Shown: positions 11,906-23,930 of the stretch, piece after piece
Position numbering within the stretch: the stretch's first letter is position 1
Layout: the number at the start of each line of letters is the position of its first letter
Source of the DNA: Siphonodentalium dalli
Taxonomy: Eukaryota > Mollusca > Scaphopoda > Gadilida > Siphonodentaliidae
Reading direction: 5' to 3'
DNA length: 64,000 nt
Assembly: GCA_032622095.1 (NCBI GenBank)
Contig: CP136066.1
Coordinates: 148,765,559-148,829,558 of the forward strand
Program-made: the position numbers and the translations under genes
The notes under the pieces: generated by a model
The model's database searches: none
Seen by the model: the letters and a program-made list of their open reading frames with translations, nothing else
Told to the model about the DNA's origin: nothing

Positions 11906-12367
11906 GGGGGGGGGGGGTGAAAAAAAAAATTCCGGCACGTATGCCGGGGTGGGTGGATGGTCAAAGCCACCAACAAGCAAATTTTTCCGCAACAAAAATA
12001 AATATTTCCTGCTTGTTTATTTAGTGTTTTGGCAATGAGTTGGGCTTCAAAACCACTTTGAATGAGAGAAATAATGTAATTCTAACTGGTAAACTGACTG
12101 CAGGCAGTTATCGTCTTTTATTTTGAAATCCAAGATGGCCGCTGGCAGCCATGTTTTTTTGGCCGAATGACCTCAAAATGACTCATTCCTATTTACATGT
12201 CCATGTTAACATCCATGATAAATAGTATGCACAGAAATTCACATACAGCTGAAAAAACGGCCGAAAACGGAAAAAAAATTGGCGGTGGGGGTGGGTGGGT
12301 ACAAAAAATGATCGAAAGGGAAAAAATGCCATACGTGCCTGAAATGTTTTTCCGACCCCCTCCCCTG
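11906..12367. mobile_element. Inverted-repeat element with 10-bp flanking direct repeat
   Basis: About 462 bp. Ends are a run of Gs followed by GAAAAAAAAATTCCGGCACG and, inverted, the right-hand tgcctgaaatgtttttccgaccccctccccTG block. Both sides carry the same 10-mer ATGTGTTCAG (11896-11905 and 12368-12377), consistent with a target duplication. Part of this may be an 8-bp hAT-type duplication next to a CAGGGG end. The interior holds 'ccaagatggccgctggcagccatg', a phrase also seen inverted in the tandem repeat at 43140-43700. Confidence 0.6.
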
Positions 12368-12830
12368 ATGTGTTCAGTATTTATTATATACATAAATAAA
12401 ACACAGATGTCCATTGAATTCAATTTCCGTTAGACATATGCGCGTGAAATTGCAGGTTGGGAGAATTTAGCAAATCGAGCTAATCGTGTGACACATACAC
12501 TTGAAGATTGGGAGAATTTACTCAAGAAAGCTATAATCGTCGGATACAAATCGACCGATGTTGGCTTTAAAAAAAACCTATTAAAATTTCATTAGTGTGG
12601 TGGATTCACAATGGTAGGTAAACGTCTGGTATACCATAATACCAATGCGATTGTACCGATCCATGTCTCGCGCCGAGTCTAGTTTTCGTGGTCACATAGC
12701 GACTCGGTGACCAACGTCGCCTCGTCGCTTTTTTGACCACGACAAAGAACCTCGTCGCGATACATGGCTCGCTATAAACACTTGTGTATTGGATATATAA
12801 CACACAAGTATCGCATTCGGCACATGCATG

Positions 12831-13746
12831 CAGGGACGTGGCTAGAGGGTTCCAACTACACCCCCCTTGAATCCGACCAAACACAAGTTTGAAATAATTC
12901 CATTTGCACCCTCCCCTTGCACCTGGTATGAGAACATTAAGATATCTGAACCTGAACCTGAAAATTGCATAAATCCTAACATTTAGTGGTCCAACTCCAG
13001 ACAAATGCACACGGCTACGGACAAGAGGCCAGAACACACCGGGCCGGCCATGGTCGTTCGGCCCGGTGTGAGAAAATATTGGAAACTAAACGAGAAAATA
13101 GAAAAATCCTAGCATCTCCACTGGCCTCAAGCTTTCCTAGTGTTGGAACTTTCAAACCTCATACTCACCTTTAGTTTGGAAAATTCTCCAACTGATGACC
13201 ATTTCATTCAACAATTTTTACCAATGTAATAAAATATTGTTTTCTTAAACTAATTATCAGTTTTTTTATTGGCAACGGGGGAGTGACAATGAAAATTTTG
13301 AAATCTGAACAAGAAAATCGCAAAATCCTAGCATCTAGATTAGCCTCAAGCCTTCCTAGAGTTGGAAGTTTAAAACCTGACACCCCACTTAGGTTGGAAA
13401 ATTCTATCTGATGACAATTCCAATGACAATGTGGACCAAATATAGGACCATATTGTTTTCTTAAATTAACTAGCAGTTTTTCACTCGCCACGGGGAAGGG
13501 ACCACGACATAAGCTTTCCAAGTGTTGGCCAAAATTTTGACAAAAAGTAGGAAAATATACAAATATTGGTCGAAAAACAATAAATTCCCCCCAATAAATT
13601 GTTTGAAAATCAAACTACAAGAACATTTTCATTCAACCTATTGTTGTGTGACATTTCCAACTATTGTTGTGTCAGGTATGAAATTTCCAATTGTTGAAAA
13701 TGTTGACCAAAGTTGGGGGTGAGACACCCATGTCGCTACGTCCCTG
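12831..13746. mobile_element. hAT-like non-autonomous transposon with intact 8-bp duplication
   Basis: The ends CAGGGACGTGGC and GCTACGTCCCTG form imperfect terminal inverted repeats. They are flanked by identical CATGCATG octamers at 12823-12830 and 13747-13754. An 8-bp duplication with CAGGG...CCCTG ends is diagnostic of hAT. No transposase frame is present. The interior contains two related blocks in the same orientation (about 13080-13270 and 13300-13480), so it is partly tandem. The right end is 48 bp upstream of the second lectin exon, inside the splice acceptor region. Relatives: 323-719, 11060-11466, 49407-49540, 51432-51790. Confidence 0.85.
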
Positions 13747-13794
13747 CATGCATGTCTTGGCTAGTGAAAGTTCCCTGCTCGATATCAATTTCAG

Positions 13795-14033
13795 GTAGCG
13801 GTATGATGCAACATTATATTGACGGAACGGATGAATCGAGCTACCGTGTTTGGAAAAATAGAAATGGCGAGCCACTGTGGACTGCAGATGATATGTATGA
13901 AGATAACTCTGGTGGGAATCAACGCTGCGTGACCATCGTACACGGGGCAAGTGACCCCCAGATTGCGATGAACGATTATCCCTGCGACAACACCAAGCCG
14001 GGACAGCGACACAGATATGTTTGTCAAATGTGA
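13795..14033 (+). CDS. C-type lectin-like gene A, terminal exon, second half of CTLD
   Basis: Follows an atttcag acceptor, enters with 2 nt, runs 79 codons and stops at TGA 14031-14033. It reads HYIDGTDES...VWKNRNGEPLW..., then GNQRCVTIVHG, MNDYPCD and RHRYVCQM. This supplies the remaining three conserved CTLD cysteines and the ND-x2-C and Y-[VI]-C-[QE] signatures. No EPN or QPD carbohydrate motif is seen where the Ca site 2 loop should be (WTADDMYEDNSGGNQ), so classical Ca-dependent sugar binding is doubtful. Joined to 5999-6163 the domain is about 134 residues, a normal full length. No poly(A) signal is obvious nearby. Paralogue: 23372-23137 (-). Confidence 0.85.
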
Positions 14034-14187
14034 GAAACTTTGAAACATTTTGTCTAGGCCAGTGTCCCTCTGCCCTTATATTCCTGTTATCTGGTTTCAT
14101 TTTCGGAACACCCTCAAAACGAATTATAAGACTATTCCTATGTATACTTTCATAATTCAATGGGATAATCTATTTAGTAAAGTAAGG

Positions 14188-15660
14188 GTTGCTAAAGTGT
14201 TGACTGTTACAAGTGCTCTCTTAAATCGTCACTTGGCAGGGGGTTGTTACACGAACCCCTGACAACTCGGTTTGTCGTGTGCCCCGGTCTCCTGTTTCCT
14301 CTCACTAAAAATATGGGGTGCTATTACATTACGCGCCACTAAGAAGGTCTGTGTAAACCGTCCATCCAAGCCGGGACAACTCGGTTAGACGGTACAACAT
14401 AAGTTATCGAGGCTAGATGAGATGAAAACATGAAACATAACACGATTCGTTCTGACTTAACATGACGTCAGCCAATAGAATGTGATTGAGTTTTCTTAAT
14501 GACGCTCACATCACTTGTGACATTAGTGCTGACGTCGTGATGAGGTAATTGACATATATATTGACAGGTAGTTTTGTGCACGTCAAATCGAGTTGTTCCG
14601 ACTAGCAGATTTGCTCCATTTAATAAAGAAAGTGTTGATAAAGTGTTGACTATACTATTATACATGTGCTTGCTTAAATTGTCACTCAGCAGGTGGTTGT
14701 TAGGTGAGTCGGGACAACTCGGTTTGTCGTGTGCCACGGTCTCCTGTGTCCTCTCACTAAAAATATGGTGCGCTGTTACATGTGCCGCACCAACTCGGAA
14801 TGCCGATAGAACCTGCCCAGCCTAGCAGAGACACGTCGGTTAGCCGGTACAACTCGGCACATGTATATATAACAGAGACTCAGACGGATAGACGCGATGA
14901 AACGTAACACGATTCGTTATGACTTGACACGTCAGCCAGTAGAATATATAGGCTGCCTTGCATATGGTAACAAATAATCGTCATAATTACTATGCCACTA
15001 GTTACATGTATGTCGCCCGTCGATTTTCTTGCACAGTGAGTCTACCCAGCTCTGGGATTATTGCCACCTCGTGCAGGTACCCCCGGAAACAATAGCCGTC
15101 AGCAAAGTGAGATGCTTCCCCCAGCTCTATCATCGTCATTGTCAGTCATCTCTCTTTTTTTTCTACCTGAACACATTGACACGGGGAGGTCTCGAGGCGG
15201 TTGATCTTTAATCAACACGCAGTGAATAAATGAGTGTTGTGTTGTGGATTGCCACGGTCGAGAAAAATCCCGAGCGATTATGTAACTATATATATATCGA
15301 TAAGAAGAATACAATATCGCTGTGTGTTGAGTAGAGATAAACCACCGTGAAAATCGAGAAAATCTAAGGGCGATATAACTATGACATTGTATTTATGACG
15401 ACCAATTGTCGCTAAATTGCACCATATGTAAGGCAGCATACATTCTGTGCCATCGTACTATAATACGATTGTCTCCAGCCGTTAGTGATGACGTCGAAAA
15501 GTGAGTTAATTGACATATAGCTTGACATCTAGTTGTGTGCACGTCAAATCGAGTTGTCCCGGTTAGCCCAGTTGCCCCGGCTCATGTAACGGCGCGACCG
15601 AGTTGTCCCCGTAAGCCGAGTTGACCCGACTAAACCGAGTTGCCACAGCGCATGTAACAA
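14188..15660 (+). repeat. Tandem-duplicated repeat, about 445-bp period, with ACTCGG-type motifs
   Basis: 14188-14600 and 14633-15000 share long blocks in the same order: 'aagtgttgact', 'gacaactcggtttgtcgtgtgcc', 'ggtctcctg', 'ctctcactaaaaatatgg' and 'acacgattcgtt'. A third partial copy at about 15480-15660 carries 'gtgcacgtcaaatcgagttgt' and repeated 'cgagttg(t)ccc' phrases. No coding sequence recognised. Confidence 0.6.
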
Positions 15661-16682
15661 TCCCCATCGATGGGAAGTATAATATGGTAAATGTAGTTTG
15701 ATTTGATATCATCTCTCGGTGGATATAACAGTCGGTTCCAGATGCACACAATCAATATAGTATCTGTGAGAACTGAACGATCGATGGGGAAGGATAACAT
15801 AACCCGATATCTTATATAATAATGGGTCATAATTATACTTCCACTCGAAGATTTGGTGCATAATGGTCACATGTGTCAGTCCGTCCGTGTGTGACTGTGG
15901 TGAATATATGACGGACCATATATCCACAGTATCATTATATTCCGACAGTCAACAAATTTCAAGCTGATGTCAAGCTGAGAAGGTTCACAATCTTTGCATC
16001 ATTTCAGATTCATATCGAGGCAATTTTTGAGATACCGATGGCTTATAATACAAAACCATTATAGTTATCTACATATAGTCAATTCAAGCAATGTCAGGAG
16101 ACAAGAAAACAAGTTACAATCTACAATTTGTTAATGCGATGTGTATTTCAGTTTGATGCCATCTTTCATATATCCACGAAAACAAACTCGCAGAAACATA
16201 ACAAACAATCATCACTCATCGCCTCTGTTAATATCGGTGACTGTGATATTATACAATAAAATACTGATTTTTAATATATTTGTATTTTACCTGCAGTTTC
16301 TTAAATCCTTTCCAAAATGGGAAGCATACGGTAATAGTCCCTGCATGGTTAAGTGGAATGTCATACTAATGGTCTATATATGCTGCTGGTTGGAACTGAT
16401 GTATTGCTATGGTGCTGGTAGGCCAAAGCGATGCTGTTAATCAAAAGCACAGTTATTTTTTCTAAAAAAAATAAAATATTTTTAATATTTATTAGGATTT
16501 TTTCTAAAGTTGAACATGTTTGTGGTGTTTGGCTAATTCGAGCGATTTCAGCAAAAGCCAGTGTCTGTATGAAACATTGCAGAATAAATATATATATATA
16601 TATTGTAAGTATTTTAATAATGATGGTGCTGGTGTCTGCAAAACAACAGAAATAGCGATCATAATAATGGCCGATTTGGATG
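15661..16682. other. No gene recognised
   Basis: A short near-repeat, 'atcgatggg(g)aa', occurs at about 15667 and 15781. The frames at 16141-16440 and 16431-16655 are AT-driven and carry no domain. Confidence 0.4.
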
Positions 16683-17093
16683 TCCAGCGTTTATGCCCGG
16701 TGTGTATTTCAAAACCCCAAATACGCCCATATAGGCCTTATTTGAATCCGAATTACGCTCTATATGAACGTAAATTGGCACCAACACAGTCGTATATGAG
16801 CGTATTCATATTACAAATATTTGATTCACCCGCCCCCAAACGAAACACGCCCATGTTGGCATTATTTAATCTTAACTTTTGCATCAAAATCACGCTCTTT
16901 ATAATGTGGTTTCAACGCGGTCCACGCCATTCAAAAGAGAGCGGTATACGCTCATTGTTGACTTATTTCACAATCGACTGTTTTCGTGCCCCATATACGT
17001 TCATATAGAGCGTATTTCAGATTAAAATAACGCCAATATGCATGGGCGCATTTGGGTTATTGAAATACGTTCAATGTATACGTTTAAATAGCT
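16683..17093. mobile_element. Inverted-repeat element, about 410 bp
   Basis: The left arm (about 16695-16780, containing 'ccccaaatacgcccatat' and 'tacgctctatatgaacgta') is matched in inverse by 16985-17085 ('tatacgttcatatagagcgta', 'catgggcgcatttgggttattg'). The open frame at 16520-17008 arises from these arms and is not a gene. Target duplication unclear. Confidence 0.55.
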
Positions 17094-17208
17094 TCCCATC
17101 TTATGGGGACCATTTGATAATCCACCAAGAAATTAGCAGTTGTAAATTATTGTCAATCAACCGCAATCTGTTCAACTATTTATGAGCAAGTGCCTCAACC
17201 ACTATTGG

Positions 17209-17320
17209 TTTCTTGATTGTTGTTTAATGTCATCTCAGTCATTGTGTGATGTCTGGATACTTGATTGTTGTTTAACGTCATCTCAGTCTTTGGGCGATGT
17301 CCGGATACTTTATTGTTGGA
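17209..17320. repeat. Minisatellite, 48-bp unit, two and a fraction copies
   Basis: Two consecutive units beginning ttgattgttgtttaa and ending 'gatgtc(t/c)ggatac', then a partial third unit. They differ at a few positions only. Confidence 0.7.
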
Positions 17321-18165
17321 AGTGTCAAACAGTACTTGGTCATACTCGACCTAGTTTCACCACGTGCCAGTTTCTGTGAGAATTATATGTCGATTAACGC
17401 AAATGATGCGTGAATTACTGTTTATACGGATTTATAACTTTGCATCAGAAATGTTTACTAAAATAATAACGATCGACCACAGGACGGAAATAAGCTAGAA
17501 TTCAGTGACGTCACCGATTGCAGAACTGTGTTACACTTTGTCCACTATACGTGTTGAGAGGCTAGTCTTGTCCATTTTGATGCAATTTATAGAGCTAACA
17601 GATGTGGTGTGTTCGGCAGTAAAGAGTTATTTAGCTATCACGTGATGTCATCGCGTGAAATTTAGAAACGACTTCTGCGAATACTCTTATTCACTACAAA
17701 TGCACTAGAATGGTGAGAATTGTTGTGTTTCTCTTAGTTTATGTATACACTAGTATTTTGAGCGATAATAGTTTGTTCAGTTTGCTTATAATATATTAGA
17801 ATATCGTTTATAAACCATTGGTAAAAATATAAATTGTATTCTGGAGTTTCCGCAAACACATTCACTTCAGTCATTATGTCATGATCTGACACGAATTGCA
17901 GCAAATTCGTATATGGCGACATGTACAAGTGAGACTTAACACCGATGTGCTGTGTTTGGGCAGGGTGCTAGTATAAATGTACAGCTAATATATTAGGTGA
18001 ATGACTTTGTGAATAGTGTAATCATGTAACAGGAAATTGAAATAAAAACTTTCAAACTCTGTAAAATTTCATTTGCATTCCACAACATCTACTCTACGGA
18101 TGGGGACAAAATATAAATTTGTCACCAGACCACTGACCCCATCCTTCGAAACATCCCTTTTCATG
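17321..18165. other. No gene recognised
   Basis: No protein-like frame or repeat end was identified in this stretch. Confidence 0.4.
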
Positions 18166-18169
18166 TGTA

Positions 18170-19545
18170 CCCATACCATAGTATGGTACACATAATGTCA
18201 ACGTCCGGATTGACCACTCGTCGTTAGTCCGTCCGTCCGTCGTATGTCTGTCTGTCCGTAGACACTTTACGCATGGTGCGATAACTCAAACATTTTCTTT
18301 CAGATCGGAACCAAAATACAGATCAAGTTCAAATATGGCTTTCATCCGACTTTTTACGGAGTTGTGGCCTTTTTTCGACTTAGAATTCACGCATTCTGCC
18401 AAAACTCAAACATTTTTATCTGATTGGAACCAAATTTGGTATGTCAGCCCAAAATTATTACCCTTTTTCGAGAACAATAATTTGAATTTTTTTTTTAATT
18501 GAACTCCTTGCTCAATTTAACCAAAAAAATTATTTATTTTTTTTAACTTTTATAATAATAAATAAAAAAATTATTGAAAAAAAAAAAATTGTCATTGACA
18601 CTTTCATTTGTTTTGTCAGTTTTGTACCATTAATTATGTGTGATGTCCTGTTTGTAAAATACGAAGGTTTTATTGCAATAGTTGCATGTAATATAACAAT
18701 ATCTATAAATTACCATTATGAACATCCAATATCCAGAATATATGAGAGTACATTTTTATAGATGTTGCATTCCAAGTGAAATCTTGTTATTAATTGAGTG
18801 ATGACATATTATACAGAGATACTAGCTCTGGCCTTTGGTTAGATGAAGTCAAAGATAATCAACACTGCTGCCATCTATCAGATTTGATTAATGGCAGCAT
18901 GCAAATCTTGTTTTTCCTATTCTTGAAGGTTCCCATAGACATATCCTATAATGTACAATGACTCTTCCTCATATCTCTTATCTATGGTTATCTTTGCACA
19001 CTATTCACTTCTATTGATTTTGGTATTGACTGATTAATTGACTTTTCATAAATATATTAACCCTTCAGGCACATGCTTCAATGTGAAATTAAAATAAAAG
19101 GTCAGCCGACCACAGTGTCCCCCGAAAACGTGGCAAGTCGATGCCGCTTTGTTAAAGAAATTTAAAACAATGTTGAAATTATCCAAGTCGAAAAGGGTTA
19201 ATAACTCCGTAAAAACATATATTTGCCATAATCTATGTTGCACATCTCCAATATGTGGTTAACAATACTTTGAAGTTTCAAATATCTACGATCAAACTGT
19301 AGAAGGATGTGATTACACCATGAAGGTACCCTCATACAGAAAATTATAAAAAATGTTGAAATTTTCTAAGTCGAAAATGGTTAATAACTCCGTAAAAAAA
19401 AAAAAAATCCGTCATATAAATACATTTTGCACATCGTCAATATGCGGGCAACAATACACCATGAAGGTAGTCAAAAGTGTGACGGACGGACGGACGTAGC
19501 CCGTTTCTATAGTCCCCCAAAAATACTTTTTTCGGGGGACAATAA
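18170..19545. repeat. Composite repeat bounded by CCGTCCGTC / GACGGACGG tracts
   Basis: Near the left side is a short palindrome (accatagtatggt, about 18175-18187) and a 'gtccgtccgtccgtcgtatg' tract at about 18229. Near the right side is the inverse 'gacggacggacggacg' at about 19482. In between are an AT-rich low-complexity run (18486-18600) and a direct repeat of about 185 bp ('aagtcgaaaa(g/t)ggttaataactccg' at about 19185 and 19370, each followed by 'ttgcacat(c)'). It looks like an old non-autonomous transposon, but the exact ends are unclear. Confidence 0.4.
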
Positions 19546-20169
19546 TGGCTGATAGCTAATATGATTTATCTATGCAAACACATATCTTATGAAACACTTA
19601 ATCTTGCATGTATCTAACAATATAAGCATTCCTTATTACACAGGTCAGATCTGATTGTATTTGTCTGACATGTTTGATAAACAGATAACAACTGGGGAGA
19701 ATGGGGGGGGGGGGTAATCATAGTACAATTTAAATATGAGATGGAATCCCATGCATGTATGATGTTCTAAGCAGTTTGGCTTGTCAACAAATTATAATTT
19801 CCATTTAAAAGTGAATGAATTTTTAATATCTAGCAGGTCAAAAGTGGCAGATATAGGGGTTGATAACTTTTGCTTCCAATGAGTTACAGTAACTTAAACT
19901 CCAAAACATATCCACAACAATCACTAAACCGTTGGATCTCACAGTGAGAGGTCTATGGGTGAATATGGACAGAGTTATGAGATTTAAAACTACTCATCCC
20001 CACCCCAAATACTTTAACCCCTTAAGACAAATTATTTGAGCCTTTTGATTTCAAGTTGGGTACTGATATATGGATTCCTGTGATCTTATCTTTGACAAAT
20101 TATCAGTTATAGCTAATCGCTATCACCACGGTATGGGTTAAACATCTGCCGATCGTGATCGGCCTCTCG

Positions 20170-20510
20170 TTGATAGTGAGATATTTACCCAAAACCCATG
20201 GATCTTCCTACCAATTTTGAGCAGAACTAATTGAAATTGTTGGCGGGGTGAAGAACCCCTCCCCCATCGGTCACAACATCACAGTTTGATAGTGAGATAC
20301 TTACCCCAATACCCATGGATCTTCCTACCAATTTTACCAATGCCAGTCATGTATTTTTGGCTGAAATGTTTGATAATTGTGTGGGAGCTCCACCAATAAC
20401 CCCTCATCTGCCAAAGCATCCCTGTTTGAAAGTGATATAACTAACACCCATGGATCGATCTTCCTACCGATTTAGGAATGCCAGCCATATAATTTGGGCT
20501 GAAGTTTGTT
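20170..20510. repeat. Degenerate tandem repeat, about 120-bp unit, three copies
   Basis: The phrase 'agtgagatattta-ccc..acccatggatcttcctaccaatttt' recurs at about 20175, 20287 and 20430, each followed by 'gccag' and 'ttggctgaa'-like text. Confidence 0.55.
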
Positions 20511-22640
20511 ACTTTACTTTGACCTAATTACAAATGGTCGACGATGTTTACAATCACATGAAAGCAACCAAAAACAGACCTGTTGCAGTAGACACTATCA
20601 CAGCGGTATATGCATCAAAGATATCGTAGAGAATATATTTACTTCATAAAACAAGGTTTGGAGCATGATGATACGAAGATAAACGTTCGCGAAATTAGTG
20701 ACTCTCAAATATCCATTATTTGAAAGTCTGTTGAGTACGAAGCAATGTTATGGATGGCAGATTAGCCGGAATGCAAAAATACATATTGTCATTGTCGAGT
20801 AAGTTGTGTACAGTTTTCAAGCAAATATATAAAATAAATGTTATATTATATGTATACTAGTCCCATATACTCATTTAAGTTATTGTTTAGTCACCAGTCA
20901 GTGAGTGGCTTGAGTTTACGCCCTGCATCAACATATTTTTTACACAATAATGTGTGCCACGCGTTGCCCAATCCACTATCCGTCAATTAATTTGATTACG
21001 TCTTGTACACGGAAATTCGTAATTTAATTTATGGCTCCAGTCTGTTAACCTGTGTAACCTGTTTACCAAATACACTGCAACTCAAATTACTTATTTGTAT
21101 ATATATATTATCGATATTAGATCGTTGTTATTACTGGGAATTTATAGAAAATAGCATACAGTACCCCATTAACGACGAAGATTGCAGCGACTTTATAAAA
21201 AGTGGTTCGATACTGCCAACTAGACTAGGTTTTCTTTGGATAATTATTTGTTTAAGTAAGTAAATATGGATCGGTAACAGGAGTGACACTTTAGTGACAG
21301 GAGCGAGACGCATGGTTGGTTGCCAGGATACATGTGTATCATATTGGCAGACCTGATATATTGAACTACTTGGTCTGTTAATCGCGGTTCTCACTTCATT
21401 GTCAACTATTTTGAACATCATATTTGTTCAGGGAACCAGACTTCCAGTTACAACAACAACATAACAAATATGAAATCAACACAACTTTGCGCTATGTTTC
21501 GCTTAAAAATGTGGAAAACCAATTTTTTAATGCAACATATAAACGAGACTACAAAAGAAGGTCATTTTGACTTTCTTTCCGAAAACCTCGCAAAATAATT
21601 TATACTGTGGCTCTCAAGTATCAACACTTTTTATATAACCGGATAAACAATTAATATAAAATAAGACTGTGTCCTTCAAGTCGTGCTCAAAGGTGTTATT
21701 ACGACACTCATTATCTAAATAAAGAGAAAATTACTTCCTTAAAATTGACCTGGAACCCTGAATAAATAATTTTATATCAAATCAAGCTAGTCAATCTTAA
21801 TAATTGTTTATTTCAATCAAATATACTTAATGGTCCGGGAGCTGATATGGTACCCCTGCACCTAGTTCAGAAGCCTGGGGTCAGAATTGCACAACTTATG
21901 ATAAAAGCATCAATATGGAACTCTTCTTAGCAAAGGTTGCTAGGCAACTACAACACATATTAAGATGTCTCTATGGGGATGGTTTACAGCATTTAATTGT
22001 TTATTACATATTGGAGGTTTAATTGTAACGTAGGATTACATACAACCGTTTGCGACACCATTTTATATCATGTTATCCATAACAACCGTTGCTATGCAGC
22101 TACCCGAACAACAAAATGTATTTTTTACTCTTCTCAGTGCGATTTTGAGGCCTTCTCGGTGACGATTCGGGGCCAAACTGCACAACGAGTTAGTCTACAG
22201 GACAATTAACACGTGTCCACACATTGTGTGGTATATATTGTATAATGATATATAGTTACTAGGGATAGCAGGTGATAATCAGACCGTTGTTGTGGACTCA
22301 CCCTCCAATTTATTCTAAATCTTTACTGGTCATAACACAATGTAAATCACTAAACGCCTGGCGTAAATACTTAACGATATGTGTACTACCACGGAGTCGA
22401 TAGTCATCTGGTTTTCAGACAGACATTCATGTTCTCTATAGCAATGGTTGCTATGTAACTACAACCCAGTACAATAATCCAGTCGTTGCATGTTAAATCT
22501 TATGACATAAACATTTGAGTGACAATCTGTGGTAATATTTACAAAATTACGAATATTTTAGGTAAAACACATTTTTTCAGCTGATTCCAATGGAGATGAT
22601 TGGACTTGAATATTTATGTATGCCTGATGAGTCACGACAT
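20511..22640. other. No gene recognised; holds three X-box-like sites
   Basis: Frames are short and unlike known proteins. The notable element is GTTGCTAGGCAAC at 21936-21948, with related sites at about 22088 and 22447. Confidence 0.4.
21936..21948. promoter_or_regulatory. X-box-like palindrome (RFX-type site)
   Basis: GTTGCTAGGCAAC matches the palindromic consensus bound by RFX factors. Two diverged versions (GTTGCTATGCAGC at about 22088 and GTTGCTATGTAAC at about 22447) share the following 'TAC' context. The trio may therefore be a repeat rather than three selected regulatory sites. No start codon of a recognised gene lies nearby. Confidence 0.35.
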
Positions 22641-22980
22641 GACCAAAGCATAAGCTTGTATGCATATTGGCCACACCCATGACCATATAGCTACTCAACC
22701 TAGACCAGAATCACTCCAGGCGTGCATAATATACACATCACCGATGACAGTAAAACCTTTATATATACCAATACCCCGTCCACACGGCCATTCATACACT
22801 CCAGTCTTGAATATGCTCCTCACCCATGACAAGCATACAACACATTTATGACCATTGTCACTCCTTGTACACCTATTCGCTCCACCATTGGCCATACGGT
22901 CACTCCATGTATAATTTCGCAACATCCATGACCATATAGACACTCAAGATATACTAGTATACACCACACCCATAGCTATA
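22640..22980. repeat. Degenerate minisatellite of about 30-40 bp units
   Basis: 'caccCatgaccatata' and 'cactcca/cactcaa' phrases alternate through the region. The units vary strongly. Confidence 0.45.
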
Positions 22981-23136
22981 GTCAAACCAAGCAGGGCTCA
23001 ATTTAACTGGATTCGCACAGCAATCCGCGAAGCAATTTCCAATTTTGCTAACCAATTTACAATGAAAAAACATGTGTTGGTAGGGAATGCTATACAATAT
23101 CTACCAATTGCTGCAAAATGCTATGCACATTGTCAA

Positions 23137-23372
23137 TTATAGTTCACAAATATATCTGTGTCGGTGTGATGATGGGTTTCTTGTGTCGCAGTAATAATCG
23201 TTCATCTGAATCGTAGTGCCTCCTGGTCTGTGTAAAATGGTCACACAATGTTGATTTCCATTTAAAACCATATCAGATGCAGTCCACAGTGGGTCGCCAT
23301 TTCTGTTTCTCCATTCATGCCAACTAGCTTCATCCGTTCCGTCAATATAGTGCTGCATGTAAACATCGTTTC
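23137..23372 (-). CDS. C-type lectin-like gene B, terminal exon, second half of CTLD
   Basis: On the minus strand an atttcag acceptor precedes 23372. The exon enters with 2 nt and ends at TAA (23139-23137). It reads MQHYIDGTDEASWHEWRNRN GDPLW, then GNQHCVTILHR, MNDYYCD and RHRYICEL. It keeps three CTLD cysteines and the same signatures as gene A, with a 2-4 residue shorter loop before GNQ. There is again no EPN or QPD motif. The only first-half exon on this strand is at 40529-40365, in matching phase, giving an intron of about 17 kb. The two genes are convergent, with their stop codons about 9.1 kb apart. It could belong to another upstream exon outside the window, but the in-window partner is the simplest choice. 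Confidence 0.85.
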
Positions 23373-23538
23373 CTGAAATATCCGAAATTAAGAGCAGGGC
23401 ATTGTCACAAAACATAGAAGTTCCAATGTGACTGCTATTTTATACAAAACACTATAATATGCTTTTAATTGTGTAGACACATACTACATATGTACACTAA
23501 CTCTGCTATTAAACCTAACTCACTAATATAGATCTTAA

Positions 23539-23930
23539 CCCTTTACCCAACAGAACGGCCCTGTGCCAATGCATTCTCTTATATATGCGAGTCGACCATA
23601 GGTCGCCTCGCATATATAAGAGAATGCATTGGCTTAACACATTAAAAATTATAAAATTGTTAAAGAATGTAAGAAAAAATGGTAAAAAGTGTTAAAAAAA
23701 GATTTTTTTTAGGCCAATGCATTCTCTTATATATGCGAGGCGACCTATGGTCGACTCGCATATATACGAGAATGCATTGGCACAGGGTATAACTGTAACT
23801 ATCACAATGTGGTCAAGGAGCCGGTTCCAATGATATCCATATTTGTATGGTTCTATTGAGACAGACCGAAGATATTTTAGGCTGTTGAAGCTTTATTTGG
23901 CCGGTTTTGGTCGGTTTGTTGGGTAAAGGG
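23539..23930. mobile_element. piggyBac-like MITE, copy 2
   Basis: 392 bp between TTAA at 23535-23538 and 23931-23934, with the same CCCTTTACCCAACA termini and paired palindromes as 6246-6617. It differs by a short A-rich insertion of about 20 bp before the second palindrome and a few substitutions. It is 166 bp upstream of the gene B terminal exon, so both lectin genes carry this element in the same intron. Relative to gene direction the two are in opposite orientation. Confidence 0.85.

Larger units (their letters stand above)
6164..13794 (+). other. Intron of lectin gene A
   Basis: 7,631 bp between the two CTLD half exons. It carries the piggyBac-like MITE (6246-6617), an inverted-repeat element with a nested hAT fragment (10643-11721), a G-run element (11906-12367) and a full hAT element (12831-13746). 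From 6622 to 10640 no gene is recognised. The 138-codon minus-strand frame at 7545-7129 has no family resemblance. No third CTLD exon was seen, and the 134 residues from the two exons already make a full-length domain. Confidence 0.6.

Noticed and set aside
12606-13037. 143-codon minus-strand frame
   Set aside because: It crosses the left end of the hAT element, so it is a chance frame over a junction.
13672-14160. 162-codon minus-strand frame
   Set aside because: Antisense of the lectin terminal exon; the + strand has the conserved CTLD residues and splice site.
16520-17008. 162-codon + frame
   Set aside because: Lies in the arms of an inverted-repeat element and has no protein-like pattern.
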